NCBI RefSeq assembly: GCF_014764505.1
Contig: NZ_JACXWX010000007.1
Location: forward strand, 186,001-250,000
Length of the DNA stretch: 64,000 nucleotides
Source: Phormidium tenue FACHB-886
Lineage (GTDB): Bacteria; Cyanobacteriota; Cyanobacteriia; Elainellales; Elainellaceae
Reading direction: 5' to 3'
Shown one piece after another: positions 18,133 through 27,980 of this stretch. A program made the translations under genes and the position numbers. The notes beneath the pieces are model-generated. The model worked only from the letters and a program-made list of their open reading frames with translations, made no database searches and was not told the DNA's origin. Numbering within the stretch: the stretch's first letter is position 1; each line of letters begins with the position of its first letter.

Positions 18133-20145
18133 TTAGCTCAGTAGTGCTTTCGCCTTCGCTACCACGTTGTCTACCGTGAAACCAAATTTCTCCAGGCAAA
18201 CTCCACCGGGAGCCGATGCGCCGAAGCGATCAATGCTCACGTTATCGCCCTCTGTGCCGGTGTACTTGCTCCAGCCAAAGCTAGTTCCTGCTTCTACCGA
18301 GAGGCGCTTTGCCACCGCCTTGGGTAGCACAGACTCTTTGTAGGCTGCATCTTGGGCTTCAAACAGCTCCCAAGACGGCATTGATACTACGCGGACTTTC
18401 TTGCCTTCGGCAGCAAGCTGTTCGGCAGCACCCACGCAAAGGCTCAGCTCAGATCCCGTGCCAATCAAGATCAGATCAGGGGTGCCGTCAGAATCGACCA
18501 GCGTGTAAGCGCCCTTGCTGACTCCCTCAATCGACGTGCCTGCTAAGTTGGGCACATTCTGGCGGGTGAACGCCAGCAGCGTTGGGCTGCTTTGCTTGGC
18601 ATGGGCGATCGCAATCTTGTAAGCGCCAGAAACTTCTGTACCGTCTGCCGGACGAATTACCGTCAGGTTGGGGATTGCCCGCAGCGATGCCAACGTCTCC
18701 ACCGGCTGGTGAGTCGGACCATCTTCACCTTGACCGATCGAATCGTGGGTCATCACCCAGATAGACCCTGCCTGCGACAGCGCCGATAGGCGAATTGCTG
18801 CGCGCATGTAGTCAGTGAAGATGAGGAAGGTTGCACCATAGGGAATCAGCCCAGAGTTGTGTAGCGCAATACCATTGCAGATCGCGCCCATGCCGTGCTC
18901 CCGCACCCCAAAGTGGATGTTGCGGCCAGCATGTGTATCTTTCTGGAAGTCACCAAAGCCCTTCAGCTCGGTTAAGTTGGAGTGGGTCAGGTCAGCAGAG
19001 CCACCAATTAGCTCTGGCAGCACTGGAGCCAGCTTGTTGAGGCAGGTTTCGGAATGTTTGCGGGTGGCAACGCCTTTGTCTTCCGGGGTATAAGTCGGCA
19101 GAACGCTATCCCAGCCGTCTGGCAGTTTGCCGCTCAGCAGCCGCTCAAACTCTGCCGCCTCTTCGGGGTACTTGGTTTTGTACTGCGCCCAAGTTTCTTG
19201 CCACTCGGCCTCATAGCTGGCGCCACGCTCGATCGCCTTCCGCATATGGTCTAGCGCGTCTTCCGGAACCACAAATGGCTCATAGTTCCAGCCCAAGTTT
19301 TCGCGGGTCGCCACGATTTCTTCGCCGCCCAAGGGAGAGCCATGAACGCCAGCGGTGTTGGCTTTTTTGGGAGAGCCATAGCCGATCGTCGTGGTCACTT
19401 TAATCATCGTAGGTTTATCGGTCACAGCTTTAGCTGCTTCGATCGCCTGAGCAATGGCGTTCAAATCCGTGTTGCCGTTTTCCACATGCAGCACATGCCA
19501 ACCATACGCCTCAAACCGCTTCGAGACATCTTCGGTGAAGGCAACATCCGTAGAGCCATCGATCGAAATATGGTTGTCGTCGTAGAGCGCAATTAGCTTG
19601 CCCAAACCCCAGTGTCCAGCGATCGAGCAGGCTTCGCCCGATACGCCTTCCATGTTGCAGCCGTCGCCCAAGATCACGTAAGTATAGTGATCAACCAGCT
19701 TGATGTCAGGCTTATTAAACTTGGCAGCCAGATGAGCCTCTGCAACTGCCAAGCCGACTCCATTCGCAATCCCTTGACCCAGCGGTCCAGTCGTCACTTC
19801 TACCCCAGCCGTCTCAAAATTTTCGGGGTGTCCGGGAGTGCGCGACTCCCACTGGCGGAACTGTTTGATATCCTCGATCGAAACGCTATCATATCCGGTC
19901 AAATGCAGCAGGGCATACTGCAGCATGCAGCCATGACCCGCAGATAGAACAAAACGATCGCGGTTGAACCATTTGGGATTTTTGGGGTTGTACCGCATAA
20001 ACTTGTCCCATAGGACAAATGCCATCGGAGCGGCACCCATAGGTAGACCAGGATGACCAGACTTCGCTTTTTCAACCGCATCCACGGCTAAAAAGCGAAT
20101 TGCATTAATGCAAAGGGTTTCAAGAGATTGGCTCGCAACAGTCAT
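18133..20145 (-). CDS. tkt: Transketolase
   Basis: 670 aa, full length. Thiamine diphosphate enzyme of the Calvin cycle and pentose phosphate pathway, moving two-carbon units between sugar phosphates. Seen: [30 protein letters not shown], the ThDP/Mg motif [13 protein letters not shown] ending in the expected Asn region, [17 protein letters not shown] in the pyrimidine domain, and a complete C-terminal domain. The ribosome site AGAGGAA precedes ATG 20145. The block acpP-fabF-tkt on one strand is a well-conserved cyanobacterial gene order; a 455-bp gap with a terminator separates fabF from tkt, so tkt likely has its own promoter. Confidence 0.98.
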   Translation of the reverse strand: MTVASQSLETLCINAIRFLAVDAVEKAKSGHPGLPMGAAPMAFVLWDKFMRYNPKNPKWFNRDRFVLSAGHGCMLQYALLHLTGYDSVSIEDIKQFRQWESRTPGHPENFETAGVEVTTGPLGQGIANGVGLAVAEAHLAAKFNKPDIKLVDHYTYVILGDGCNMEGVSGEACSIAGHWGLGKLIALYDDNHISIDGSTDVAFTEDVSKRFEAYGWHVLHVENGNTDLNAIAQAIEAAKAVTDKPTMIKVTTTIGYGSPKKANTAGVHGSPLGGEEIVATRENLGWNYEPFVVPEDALDHMRKAIERGASYEAEWQETWAQYKTKYPEEAAEFERLLSGKLPDGWDSVLPTYTPEDKGVATRKHSETCLNKLAPVLPELIGGSADLTHSNLTELKGFGDFQKDTHAGRNIHFGVREHGMGAICNGIALHNSGLIPYGATFLIFTDYMRAAIRLSALSQAGSIWVMTHDSIGQGEDGPTHQPVETLASLRAIPNLTVIRPADGTEVSGAYKIAIAHAKQSSPTLLAFTRQNVPNLAGTSIEGVSKGAYTLVDSDGTPDLILIGTGSELSLCVGAAEQLAAEGKKVRVVSMPSWELFEAQDAAYKESVLPKAVAKRLSVEAGTSFGWSKYTGTEGDNVSIDRFGASAPGGVCLEKFGFTVDNVVAKAKALLS

Positions 20146-20599
20146 GACTTCCTCTAATCAAAGACGGTTTGGTACGTGGGCGATCGGACACTGAGTGTTC
20201 AGCATGTTTAGACACATGACGCAAAAACGCAGTGCGTTTAAACGGTAAGCAAATATACCTATTGCAGATTACTTATAGTCTATAGCCTAAACAGCGAAAG
20301 ATCTATCTCCGGTCGGACGTTCTGAGTGAGATCAAATTGCCTATACCCTGATGCCAAACTGCGTTAAATCTATTGGCAGGCAATTCATTTTGTAGAAGGC
20401 AAAAGGATGAGATGCAGAAAAACTGACTGCATGAAACGGGACTCACATAAAAGCCTACACCGTCTGTGTCTCCTGCTGCAAAATTGCGTCAGCCTGCTCG
20501 GAGGCTCAAGGCTAAATCGCGGGTTTTTGGCAAAAGAGGTAGAGGGCGTTTCCCCCTACCTCTTTCACTGTCGTCGACCCTTAACGCCACTGCCAAGCG
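20146..20599. other. Intergenic region upstream of tkt, no gene seen
   Basis: This 454-bp stretch holds the tkt promoter region on the minus strand and the fabF terminator at 20533-20565. Short open frames here lack ribosome sites and protein-like composition. Confidence 0.6.
20533..20565 (-). terminator. Intrinsic terminator of fabF
   Basis: Arms AAAGAGGTAG (20533-20542) and CTACCTCTTT (20556-20565), with G/C pairs extending the stem inward. Read on the minus strand it ends in TTTTG and lies 35 bp after the fabF stop. Confidence 0.85.
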
Positions 20600-21853
20600 C
20601 TAGGGGCGATATTTCTTGAACGCTAGTGTGACATTGTGCCCGCCAAAGCCAAACGAGTTCGACAACGCCACCTCCACAGTTTGCGATCGACTCTGATTGG
20701 GCACATAGTCCAGATCGCAGACTGGATCAGGCGTTTGCAGATTAATAGTGGGTGGTACTTTGTCGTTTGCAACTGCCATGGCGGTAGCGACTGCCTCAAT
20801 ACCGCCCGAACCGCCGAGCAGATGCCCGGTCATAGATTTGGTGGAGCTGATGGCTATGGTACGAGCGTGATCGCCCAACACCGTTTTGATTGCCGTGGTC
20901 TCCGTTGAATCGTTAGCAGGAGTGCTAGTGCCATGGGCATTGATATAGCTGATTTGTTCAGGCGATAGCTCTGCATCTTTCATGGCTAGCCGCATCGCTC
21001 TTGCAGCCCCTTCACCCCCCGGAACGGGCGAAGTGATGTGGTAAGCATCGCAGGTCATGCCATAACCAATGATCTCAGCGTAAATTTTTGCACCACGACT
21101 AAGGGCATGTTCTAACTCTTCTAGAATCAGCACCCCCGCACCTTCTCCCATCACAAAGCCGTCGCGGTTGAGATCAAACGGACGCGAAGCATGCTCTGGA
21201 TCGGCATTGTTTGTAGACATGGCTTTGCAGGCACAGAAGCCGGCAAAGGAGAGGGGGGTAACTGCAGCTTCTGCGCCGCCACAGATCATGGCTTGGGCAT
21301 AGCCGCGTTGAACTAGACGAAAAGCATCACCAATTGCGTTGGAGCCAGCAGCGCAGGCGGTAACTGTGCAGACATTAGGGCCTTTGGCGCCCGTATGGAT
21401 TGCCGTCAAGCCTGCCGCCATATTGGCGATCATCATCGGCACCATAAAAGGACTACAGCGATCGGGACCCCGCGTCAGATAAACTTCCTGCTGGTCCTCC
21501 ATCACCTTCAGCCCACCAATGCCCGTGCCAATAATGACACCGACTTGTTCTGCATTTAGATCGTTGATGGTGAAATTGGCATCTTCGAGGGCTTGCTTGC
21601 TGGCAGAAACACCAAATTGAGCGAAGCGATCCATCCGCTTCGCTTCTTTGCGATCGAGGTAAAGATGAGGATTGAAATCTTTTACCTCTCCGGCAATTTG
21701 GCAGTCGTGCCGTGAGGCATCAAATAGGGTAATGGGTGCGATGCCATTGCGAGCGCTCAACAACCCTTCCCAATATTCTGCTAGCGTATTGCCGATGGGT
21801 GTAATTGCACCCATTCCCGTAACCACTACCCGCTTCAGTTCAGAACTCGTCAT
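20600..21853 (-). CDS. fabF: Beta-ketoacyl-ACP synthase II
   Basis: 417 aa condensing enzyme that extends acyl-ACP with malonyl-ACP. The catalytic triad is intact: Cys in [10 protein letters not shown] (about 167-176), His in [14 protein letters not shown] and His in [13 protein letters not shown]. The family start [13 protein letters not shown] and the end [14 protein letters not shown] are present. acpP lies 165 bp upstream on the same strand, which fits the usual co-expression of carrier and synthase. Confidence 0.98.
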   Translation of the reverse strand: MTSSELKRVVVTGMGAITPIGNTLAEYWEGLLSARNGIAPITLFDASRHDCQIAGEVKDFNPHLYLDRKEAKRMDRFAQFGVSASKQALEDANFTINDLNAEQVGVIIGTGIGGLKVMEDQQEVYLTRGPDRCSPFMVPMMIANMAAGLTAIHTGAKGPNVCTVTACAAGSNAIGDAFRLVQRGYAQAMICGGAEAAVTPLSFAGFCACKAMSTNNADPEHASRPFDLNRDGFVMGEGAGVLILEELEHALSRGAKIYAEIIGYGMTCDAYHITSPVPGGEGAARAMRLAMKDAELSPEQISYINAHGTSTPANDSTETTAIKTVLGDHARTIAISSTKSMTGHLLGGSGGIEAVATAMAVANDKVPPTINLQTPDPVCDLDYVPNQSRSQTVEVALSNSFGFGGHNVTLAFKKYRP

Positions 21854-22018
21854 GACCGCAGTCTCTCAGGGATAAACACCCCAACTAATACATTTAAACG
21901 ATACGGCAAAACCAAAGACCGTGGGGGATTTTTGGGCATACCCTGAAGCCATCAATCGAGCTAGCCGCAAAAACCCACAGTCTTCCGCCTCTGAGCGCTC
22001 TTTAGCGCTTTATTCCTT

Positions 22019-22264
22019 TCAGACAGCTGCTTTTTGGCTGATGTAGTCTACTGCTGCCTGCACGGTGGCAATTCCTTCTGCCGCCTCATCAGGAATTTCT
22101 ACGTCAAATTCTTCTTCGAGCGCCATGACTAGCTCAACGGTGTCGAGAGAGTCTGCGCCAAGGTCGTTGGCGAAGCTGGCTTCCGGAGTGACTTGCTCTG
22201 GATCAACGCTGAGCTGTTCCGCCACAATCTTTTTTACCTTCTGAAAAATTTCGTCTTGGCTCAT
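22019..22264 (-). CDS. acpP: Acyl carrier protein
   Basis: 81 aa acidic protein. The phosphopantetheine site is Ser39 in [13 protein letters not shown]. Start chosen at ATG 22264 ([14 protein letters not shown]), which has AAGGAAA about 10 nt upstream; an in-frame extension to 22318 would add 18 residues foreign to the family. ACP carries the growing acyl chain for FabF and other Fas II enzymes. Confidence 0.98.
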   Translation of the reverse strand: MSQDEIFQKVKKIVAEQLSVDPEQVTPEASFANDLGADSLDTVELVMALEEEFDVEIPDEAAEGIATVQAAVDYISQKAAV

Positions 22265-22578
22265 ACAGAATGCTTTCCTTACTCGACACGGTTGCTTTCT
22301 AAAAGTTACCCCACCCAACTCAGATTAGCCGCTGGCAAACAGACAGTATTTAGTCAATGCTGATCTGTCTACCGCGATCGTTCATTTGGGCATCTCTTCA
22401 TCTTACGGCAAAGGGGAGCGGAGTGATAAAACGATGACACTCTACGATAATTTTGCAGCTCGAAGCTGAGCACTAGCTGACCACTACTAGAGGCAATTAT
22501 TCCTGCTGTTGACTGTGTTGCGCTGTAGATGGACAGCCTAGATCTGGGCATTCTTGAGTGTCTTTTCATTGCCCTCTC

Positions 22579-23172
22579 ATGACCCTCTACACCCCCACCC
22601 TGACGGCTTTAGGCAACGAAATTTTTCTAGTCAAAGGGTTGCTAGAACCCTCGCTTTGCCAGCATTTAATCGAGGTGACACATCATTGCGAACTGCAGGC
22701 GGCGGATATTTTGATCGAGCAAGTAAACGATCAGGTGCGAAGTAACGATCTGCTGCGGCTAGGCGGTGAAGACCCACTGCTGAACTCCACAAACCAACTG
22801 CTATTTAGCAAGCTGGTGATTGTGCAGCAGCTGCTCTACCAAACCTACGGCGTGAAGTTTCCCTATGCCGAACCCTGCACGATCTTGCGCTACCGAGCAG
22901 GTCAATTTTATAAGCGCCATATTGACAACCTGCTGCTAGCTAGCCGCTTTCAAGAGGTAGAACAGGGCATCCCCACGCGAGATATCAGCATCGTTGGGTA
23001 TCTCAATGACGGGTTTGAGGGTGGCGAAACCTATTTCGATCGCCAAGACCTTAAAGTAAAGCCAGAAGCCGGAGCTGTCTTGGTATTTCCAGCTTATTTC
23101 ACCCATCCCCATGCCTCACTGCCGATCGGCAAGGGAGAGAAATATGCGTTTACAAGCTGGCTTTTCCATTAA
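22579..23172 (+). CDS. 2-oxoglutarate/Fe(II)-dependent dioxygenase (prolyl 4-hydroxylase-like)
   Basis: 197 aa from ATG 22579 (MTLYTPTLTALGNEIFLV); a GTG 21 nt upstream would also be in frame. The double-stranded beta-helix iron site is visible: H114 and D116 in YKRHIDN, a distal His in FTHPHAS (176 or 178), and K185 in PIGKGEKYAFT as the likely 2-oxoglutarate contact. GYLNDGFEGGETYF is typical of P4H-like bacterial dioxygenases. The substrate is unknown. A terminator follows closely, so it is monocistronic. Confidence 0.88.
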   Translation: MTLYTPTLTALGNEIFLVKGLLEPSLCQHLIEVTHHCELQAADILIEQVNDQVRSNDLLRLGGEDPLLNSTNQLLFSKLVIVQQLLYQTYGVKFPYAEPCTILRYRAGQFYKRHIDNLLLASRFQEVEQGIPTRDISIVGYLNDGFEGGETYFDRQDLKVKPEAGAVLVFPAYFTHPHASLPIGKGEKYAFTSWLFH

Positions 23173-23199
23173 GCCAAACTGCGTATTTATAAATTTACT

Positions 23200-23243
23200 A
23201 GCCCAATTTTGTGTTTATTCAATCAGCGCAAAATTGGGCTTTT
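23200..23243 (+). terminator. Intrinsic terminator of the dioxygenase gene
   Basis: AGCCCAATTTTG (23200-23211) pairs with CAAAATTGGGCT (23229-23240), followed by TTT. It lies 28 bp beyond the stop codon. Confidence 0.85.
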
Positions 23244-23358
23244 CAATTGTTGTGTAGAAAAAATATTGCCCAAAGCCCATCCATCAAATCACTTACTATA
23301 TGAGCTATGGCAGAATTCAACGCATCTGCTGCGGGCACCAGACTCGATATAAACCCTA

Positions 23359-24654
23359 ATGACCTTTGAAATTCTGACAATTCTTTTGCTGATGATCGCC
23401 AATGGCATCTTTGCGATGTCGGAAATGGCGATCGTTTCTGCCCGTAGAGCACGACTTCAGGAACAGGCCGAACAAGGCAACGTGGGCGCAAGAGCAGCAC
23501 TAGATCTTGCCAACTCCCCCAATCGGTTCCTTTCTACTGTGCAGGTAGGAATCACGTTGATTGGTACATTGGCAGGAGCATTTGGGGGAGCGGCGTTGGC
23601 AGCACCGGTGGCAAACTACATCGCCCTAATTCCAGCACTGCGGCAGTCGAGTCAAGCGATCGCTTTTGGCTTGGTGGTGCTGTTAATTACTTATCTGTCG
23701 TTAATTATTGGTGAACTGGTTCCAAAACGACTGGCGCTGAATAATCCCGAAAAAATTGCCGCTATGCTAGCTGTCCCCATGCAGATGGTGGCAAAACTGG
23801 TAGCGCCGATCGTCACTTTACTCAGTCTTTCAACGGAGTTGGTGCTAAAGCTACTGCGAGCAAACAACCCCTCCGCAGAGCCGCTGGTTACAGAAGAAGA
23901 AATTAAAGTGCTGGTGCGGCAGGGAGCCGAGGCAGGCATGTTCGCAGCAGCAGAACAAGACATGGTGGAGCGTGTGTTTCATCTGGGCGACCAGCATGTA
24001 AATGCCTTAATGACCCCTCGTCCGGATATTGTCTGGCTAGATTTGAACGACTCTAGCGAAGTCAACCGCCAAAAGATGATCGACAGCCACCATAGCCGCA
24101 TTCCTGTCTGTCAGGATACGCTCGACAATATTTTGGGTGTGGTACGAGTGACAGATATTTTGGCACGCAGCCTTGCCGGAGAGCCGATCGATCTCGCCTC
24201 TCTGCTGAGCCAGCCGCTATTGATTCCTGAAACCACTCATGCCCTACGCGTTCTAGAGCTGTTTAAACAGTCTGGAACGCATATCGCCATGATTGTGGAT
24301 GAGTACGGCGTGATTCAGGGGCTTGTGACGTTGAATGACGTAATGGAGGTGATTATTGGCGATGTCCCCTTTGCTGACGATCCCCAGGAGACGGATGCGG
24401 TTCAACGCGAGGATGGCTCTTGGCTGCTAGACGGAATGCTGTCGATCGACGAGGTGAAAGACATCTTTCACTTCGATGAACTGCCTGATGAAGAACGCGG
24501 CAACTACCAAACGCTGGCGGGCTTCATCATTATGCAGCTTGGTCATATTCCGCGATCGACTGATCATTTTGAGTGGGCAGGCTACCGCTTTGAGGTAATG
24601 GATATGGATGGAAATCGGGTGGATAAGGTGCTAGTTATACCGCCTAAAAAGTAG
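23359..24654 (+). CDS. Hemolysin family / CNNM-CBS membrane protein
   Basis: 431 aa. The order is a DUF21/CNNM transmembrane domain (about residues 1-190, four hydrophobic segments, with GELVPKRLALNNPEK), two CBS domains (about 205-330, including TPRPDIVWLD and VDEYGVIQGLVTLNDV), and a C-terminal CorC_HlyC domain (about 345-431, DGMLSIDEVKDIF ... NYQTLAGFIIMQLGHIP). CNNM proteins are linked to Mg2+/Co2+ efflux, and the CBS pair probably senses ATP-Mg. The 'hemolysin' name is historical. It is convergent with the cysteine-cluster gene, 13 bp apart. Confidence 0.95.
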   Translation: MTFEILTILLLMIANGIFAMSEMAIVSARRARLQEQAEQGNVGARAALDLANSPNRFLSTVQVGITLIGTLAGAFGGAALAAPVANYIALIPALRQSSQAIAFGLVVLLITYLSLIIGELVPKRLALNNPEKIAAMLAVPMQMVAKLVAPIVTLLSLSTELVLKLLRANNPSAEPLVTEEEIKVLVRQGAEAGMFAAAEQDMVERVFHLGDQHVNALMTPRPDIVWLDLNDSSEVNRQKMIDSHHSRIPVCQDTLDNILGVVRVTDILARSLAGEPIDLASLLSQPLLIPETTHALRVLELFKQSGTHIAMIVDEYGVIQGLVTLNDVMEVIIGDVPFADDPQETDAVQREDGSWLLDGMLSIDEVKDIFHFDELPDEERGNYQTLAGFIIMQLGHIPRSTDHFEWAGYRFEVMDMDGNRVDKVLVIPPKK

Positions 24655-24667
24655 GGGGGCGGGTCGC

Positions 24668-25021
24668 CTAGCTCAAGCCGACTGCCCGTTCAAACCTCAA
24701 CATCTCTAAACTGCGATCGCCATAAACTCCTTCGATCTGCTGCTGGCAGCACTCGACCGCAAAATCATTTAGCTCTTCAGGTTCGATACCGTATAGATCT
24801 TGAAACACCTCTACTTCAACTCGGCAGAAGCGGGGGCGATCGTCATAGATTCGGCATTCCCGGGTGGTGTGGTCGTAGTGGATGCACCAGCCCATCTCTC
24901 CTACCAGACTGAGATAAAGTTCTAGTTCATCGGGTAGGAGGTATTGGTCTAAATCAGGGCGATCGGCGGGATCGAGCTGACAGCACGCCCCGCATTGCTT
25001 TATACATTGCCAAGTTGCCAT
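24668..25021 (-). CDS. YkgJ family cysteine cluster protein
   Basis: 117 aa from ATG 25021 (MATWQCIKQCGACCQLDP); an upstream in-frame start at 25042 adds seven residues without family support. Cysteines are arranged as CxxxCGACC near the N-terminus, then CRIYDDRPRFCRVE in the middle, and CCQQ near the end, matching the Fe-S or Zn-binding YkgJ family. Function is unknown. Confidence 0.92.
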   Translation of the reverse strand: MATWQCIKQCGACCQLDPADRPDLDQYLLPDELELYLSLVGEMGWCIHYDHTTRECRIYDDRPRFCRVEVEVFQDLYGIEPEELNDFAVECCQQQIEGVYGDRSLEMLRFERAVGLS

Positions 25022-25275
25022 AGGATTACTCTGTAATTTCAAAATTTTGTAACAAATTTATAAGAGTTTGATTAACTTCATGAGAAAGGCAGAACCGTTA
25101 ACCCTTAAAATATGATTCAGATATCAGAACCAGATGTCTTGGCTGGGAGTGTGTCTATAGCTTGTAGGGTGGTCTTGCCGCCTTGCAGTCTACAACAGAA
25201 AGTCACAGGCACTCTTTCCAGTCTGCATTATTAATCGGCTTTTGAACTTAGCTTAGATTCACTTTGGGAGGAGCA

Positions 25276-25434
25276 ATGGATTTTCAATTGGCTTTGCTAG
25301 GGTTGGACGGTGTGTTAAGCGGCTTAAGCAATGTTAACTTTGAGGCGATCCTTCAGTTAACAATGCTGGCACTGATCGTGATTTCAGGTCCTGCTGTGAT
25401 TTTTGTATTGGCGCTGCGGGGCGGCGATCTGTAA
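25276..25434 (+). CDS. psb30: Photosystem II protein Psb30 (Ycf12)
   Basis: 52 aa encoded by an ATG with GGGAGGAG about 6 nt upstream. The C-terminal half, [19 protein letters not shown] then [13 protein letters not shown], is the single membrane helix and RGGDL/M end that define Psb30/Ycf12, a small subunit at the PSII periphery near cytochrome b559. The N-terminus ([19 protein letters not shown]) is about nine residues longer than some homologues. A strong terminator follows within 12 bp, so it is a monocistronic gene. Confidence 0.93.
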   Translation: MDFQLALLGLDGVLSGLSNVNFEAILQLTMLALIVISGPAVIFVLALRGGDL

Positions 25435-25444
25435 CTAAAGATAG

Positions 25445-25489
25445 CGAGCTGGGGGTAGGCTTATTGGCGATCGCCCCCAGCTCGTTATT
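25445..25489 (+). terminator. Intrinsic terminator of psb30
   Basis: CGAGCTGGGGG (25445-25455) pairs with CCCCCAGCTCG (25474-25484), followed by TTATTT. The loop contains a HIP1-like GGCGATCG. Confidence 0.88.
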
Positions 25490-25888
25490 TCTCTAATCTG
25501 TCTTGAACCGTCTACGACCTCGTGTGCGACCAAATTTCTCTAGATTAAGTTAAGTCTTGCAACTTTTATAAGTCTCTATTTATACAAACTAATTCTTTTA
25601 ACAAAGTTAGCTATATCAAGCCAATTAGAAGTCTCCGGATAGCGATAAACTAAGCCTGGATCAAAGGAAGGGTTTGAATCTCGTCTCCGGGTAGTTTTGG
25701 GGCGACCGTAGTTTGATGCCCCCTTGGCAAGGGTTAAATCCTATTTTGATGGCAAGCATTCCCCGCTTTATTGATTGAAGATTAATCGAAGGGTGCTAGA
25801 TGAACTGAACCGTGTCCGAGATCTCACAAGAGATGTTTTCAGTTTGTTGATGTTAAGATTTCGATGACTGTAGCGTCGAGGAACAATC
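25490..25888. other. Intergenic region upstream of prs
   Basis: 399 bp with no coding frame recognised. A GC-richer stretch at about 25630-25740, with TCTCCGG repeated at both ends and a CCCCCTTGGCAAGGG hairpin, could fold as a leader RNA for prs, but it matches no RNA family I know and is not a tRNA. Confidence 0.45.
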
Positions 25889-26881
25889 GTGATCCGCTCC
25901 GCCACCTTAGCTATCCAGCCTCTGGCTTCTCCGATCGCAGATAATAGCCGCCTCCGGCTGTTTTCTGGCTCTGCTAATGTGCCTCTCTCGCATGAAGTCG
26001 CGCGCTACCTTGGGATGGACTTGGGTCCAATGGTTCGTAAGCGCTTCGCTGATGGTGAGATTTACATCCAAATTCAAGAATCGATTCGAGGCTGCGATGT
26101 TTACCTGATGCAGCCGACCTGCTGCCCGGTTAACGACCACCTGATGGAACTGCTGATCATGATCGATGCCTGTCGTCGGGCGTCAGCACGTCAGATTACA
26201 GCCGTTCTGCCCTACTACGGCTATGCCAGAGCCGATCGCAAGACGGCAGGTCGAGAATCAATCACCGCCAAACTGGTTGCCAATCTGATCACGCAGGCAG
26301 GGGCCAATCGCATTCTAGCGATGGATTTGCACTCGGCTCAGATTCAGGGCTATTTTGATATTCCGTTTGATCACGTTTACGGCTCTCCAGTCATCCTGGA
26401 CTATCTTCTCAGCAAGCAGTTCGAAGATATTGTCGTCGTTTCACCTGATGTAGGTGGTGTAGCACGCGCTAGAGCCTTTGCCAAAAAGCTGAACGATGCG
26501 CCCTTGGCAATCATTGACAAGCGGCGGCAGGCGCACAATGTAGCTGAGGTGATGAACGTGATTGGTGATGTAGCAGGCAAAACAGCCGTGCTGGTGGATG
26601 ACATGATCGACACCGCCGGAACGATCTGCGAAGGAGCCCGACTCCTGCGTAAGGAGGGCGCTCGTCAGGTATACGCCTGCGCGACTCATGCAGTCTTTTC
26701 ACCTCCTGCTGTAGAGCGCTTGTCTAGCGGCATCTTTGAGGAAGTAATTGTCACGAACACCTTGCCTATCTCCGAAGACAAACGCTTTAAGCAGTTGACG
26801 ATTCTCTCAGTGGCCAATTTGCTAGGTGAAACGATCTGGCGAATTCACGAGGATAGCTCGGTCAGCAGCATGTTTCGCTAG
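25889..26881 (+). CDS. prs: Ribose-phosphate pyrophosphokinase
   Basis: 330 aa. Makes PRPP from ribose 5-phosphate and ATP for nucleotide, His and Trp synthesis. Seen: FADGEIYIQIQESIRG, DLHSAQIQGYFDIPFDH, VVSPDVGGVARARAFAKKL, and the PRPP loop VLVDDMIDTAGT near 235-246. GTG start at 25889 with GAGGA about 6 nt upstream. It is a class I enzyme of usual size. The pseudogene at 26907-27379 follows it on the opposite strand. Confidence 0.97.
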   Translation: MIRSATLAIQPLASPIADNSRLRLFSGSANVPLSHEVARYLGMDLGPMVRKRFADGEIYIQIQESIRGCDVYLMQPTCCPVNDHLMELLIMIDACRRASARQITAVLPYYGYARADRKTAGRESITAKLVANLITQAGANRILAMDLHSAQIQGYFDIPFDHVYGSPVILDYLLSKQFEDIVVVSPDVGGVARARAFAKKLNDAPLAIIDKRRQAHNVAEVMNVIGDVAGKTAVLVDDMIDTAGTICEGARLLRKEGARQVYACATHAVFSPPAVERLSSGIFEEVIVTNTLPISEDKRFKQLTILSVANLLGETIWRIHEDSSVSSMFR

Positions 26882-26906
26882 CTGACGTTCGATCTTCAAC
26901 TGCCAC

Positions 26907-27379
26907 CTAGTATGGAGCTGTGTCAGCCTGGAGTTCTGGCGAAATGTAATAGCCTTCATGCCTGGGCTGTACCTCAAAGTGCTCAATTAGCAGCTCTCGC
27001 AGCCCGGGTTTCAGGTCTTCGCAAGAAGTTCTCTGTTGGATGTGCTTGCCCAGCTTCGTATCTTTGCCACTTTGCCCCCCATCCATAAATCGGCTGCCTC
27101 AACTACCTGACCGTTCTTGCGACCTTTCGGCTCCATATGCCGATGTCTGCAACCCGCCGCTGTCCGCAATTGGGGCAGCCCGTCCATCGATAGAACAACC
27201 CCAAAACCCGTAGCCGAAAATCTGGATTGGCTTTATCAGGCGCTTCCTAACCGATCTTGGCAAGCAATTTCAGCTCTTGCTTCAGCACCAGCCCATCTTT
27301 TTCGGCTCTGATCTTCTAAATCTTCAGCAGTACTTTCAGAAGTGCCTGCAGCGCTGATAGTTTTGGAGGTTCCTTTCAT
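26907..27379 (-). pseudogene. nirA: Relic of ferredoxin-nitrite reductase with large internal deletion
   Basis: On the minus strand two NirA pieces are fused. At 27315-27187 the N-terminal region reads KIRAEKDGLVLKQELKLLAK-IG-stop-EAPDK, ending LGLFYR; the stop is TAG where NirA has Trp in IGWEA. At about 27186 it jumps directly to the C-terminal siroheme/Fe-S motif TGCPN-CGQRRVADIG, which lacks the Ser codon of the normal TGCPNSCGQ. Then come RKNGQVVEAADLWMGG and KLGKHIQQRTSCEDLKP, joined by two one-base frameshifts, with a stop at 26907. About 340 central codons are missing relative to a roughly 510-aa NirA. It cannot make a functional enzyme. Confidence 0.85.
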
Positions 27380-27980
27380 AAATTTAACGCTGGCGCCTAC
27401 TGTGCAAGCAGCATTGTGAGGCGCACTGGCTAATGCAATCGCACTTCATGATTTATTGCTGCTTAAGTAGAGGATTGAGGCTCTTCTGTAGGCTACTTAC
27501 TTGAAAGTGCGCATTCAGTAAAGGTTGTTACAAAGCACAGATTAAAGAAGTAGATCCATCTTAAGAGGTCTCTCTTTTTAGGTACCTAAAAAATAGCCTG
27601 CAATCTTTAAAGGAGCATGCAAAGCATTGCAGGCATAGCTTAAACCACCCCTAGATTACTTAAGCTAGAGCATTCAAGATTTAAGGAAGCGTTCAACCCG
27701 ATTTGGATTCAATAGTTGTTCAACGAAGAGAATTTAGGGAACGAATGCAAAGCCTTCAGTATTTTTTCAAGATCCTCCAAGTAGGTGGAGTAATTATATA
27801 AAAGCTTTGTGGACATTGATGAGTGAATAAACCATCTAGAAACTGAGTGTTATTAGGCTACGCATGCTGAATTATGCCTTTCCATTGAGTGGGTAGCTAA
27901 ACCGTTGAAAAGACGCAGAAATCCTTCAGAAAGCTGTGCTTCACAGAATTTTCAGATGCAATGCTGCTCATTCTCCTGCC
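27380..27980. other. 600-bp A/T-rich gap, no gene recognised
   Basis: No convincing frame, RNA or transposon end was seen. One hairpin, GCCTGCAAT...ATTGCAGGC at about 27596-27635, stands out. Together with the adjacent nirA relic, the region looks like decaying DNA. Confidence 0.5.

Noticed and set aside
20407-20619. A 70-codon plus-strand frame before fabF
   Set aside because: No ribosome site; it crosses the fabF terminator hairpin and overlaps the fabF 3' end.
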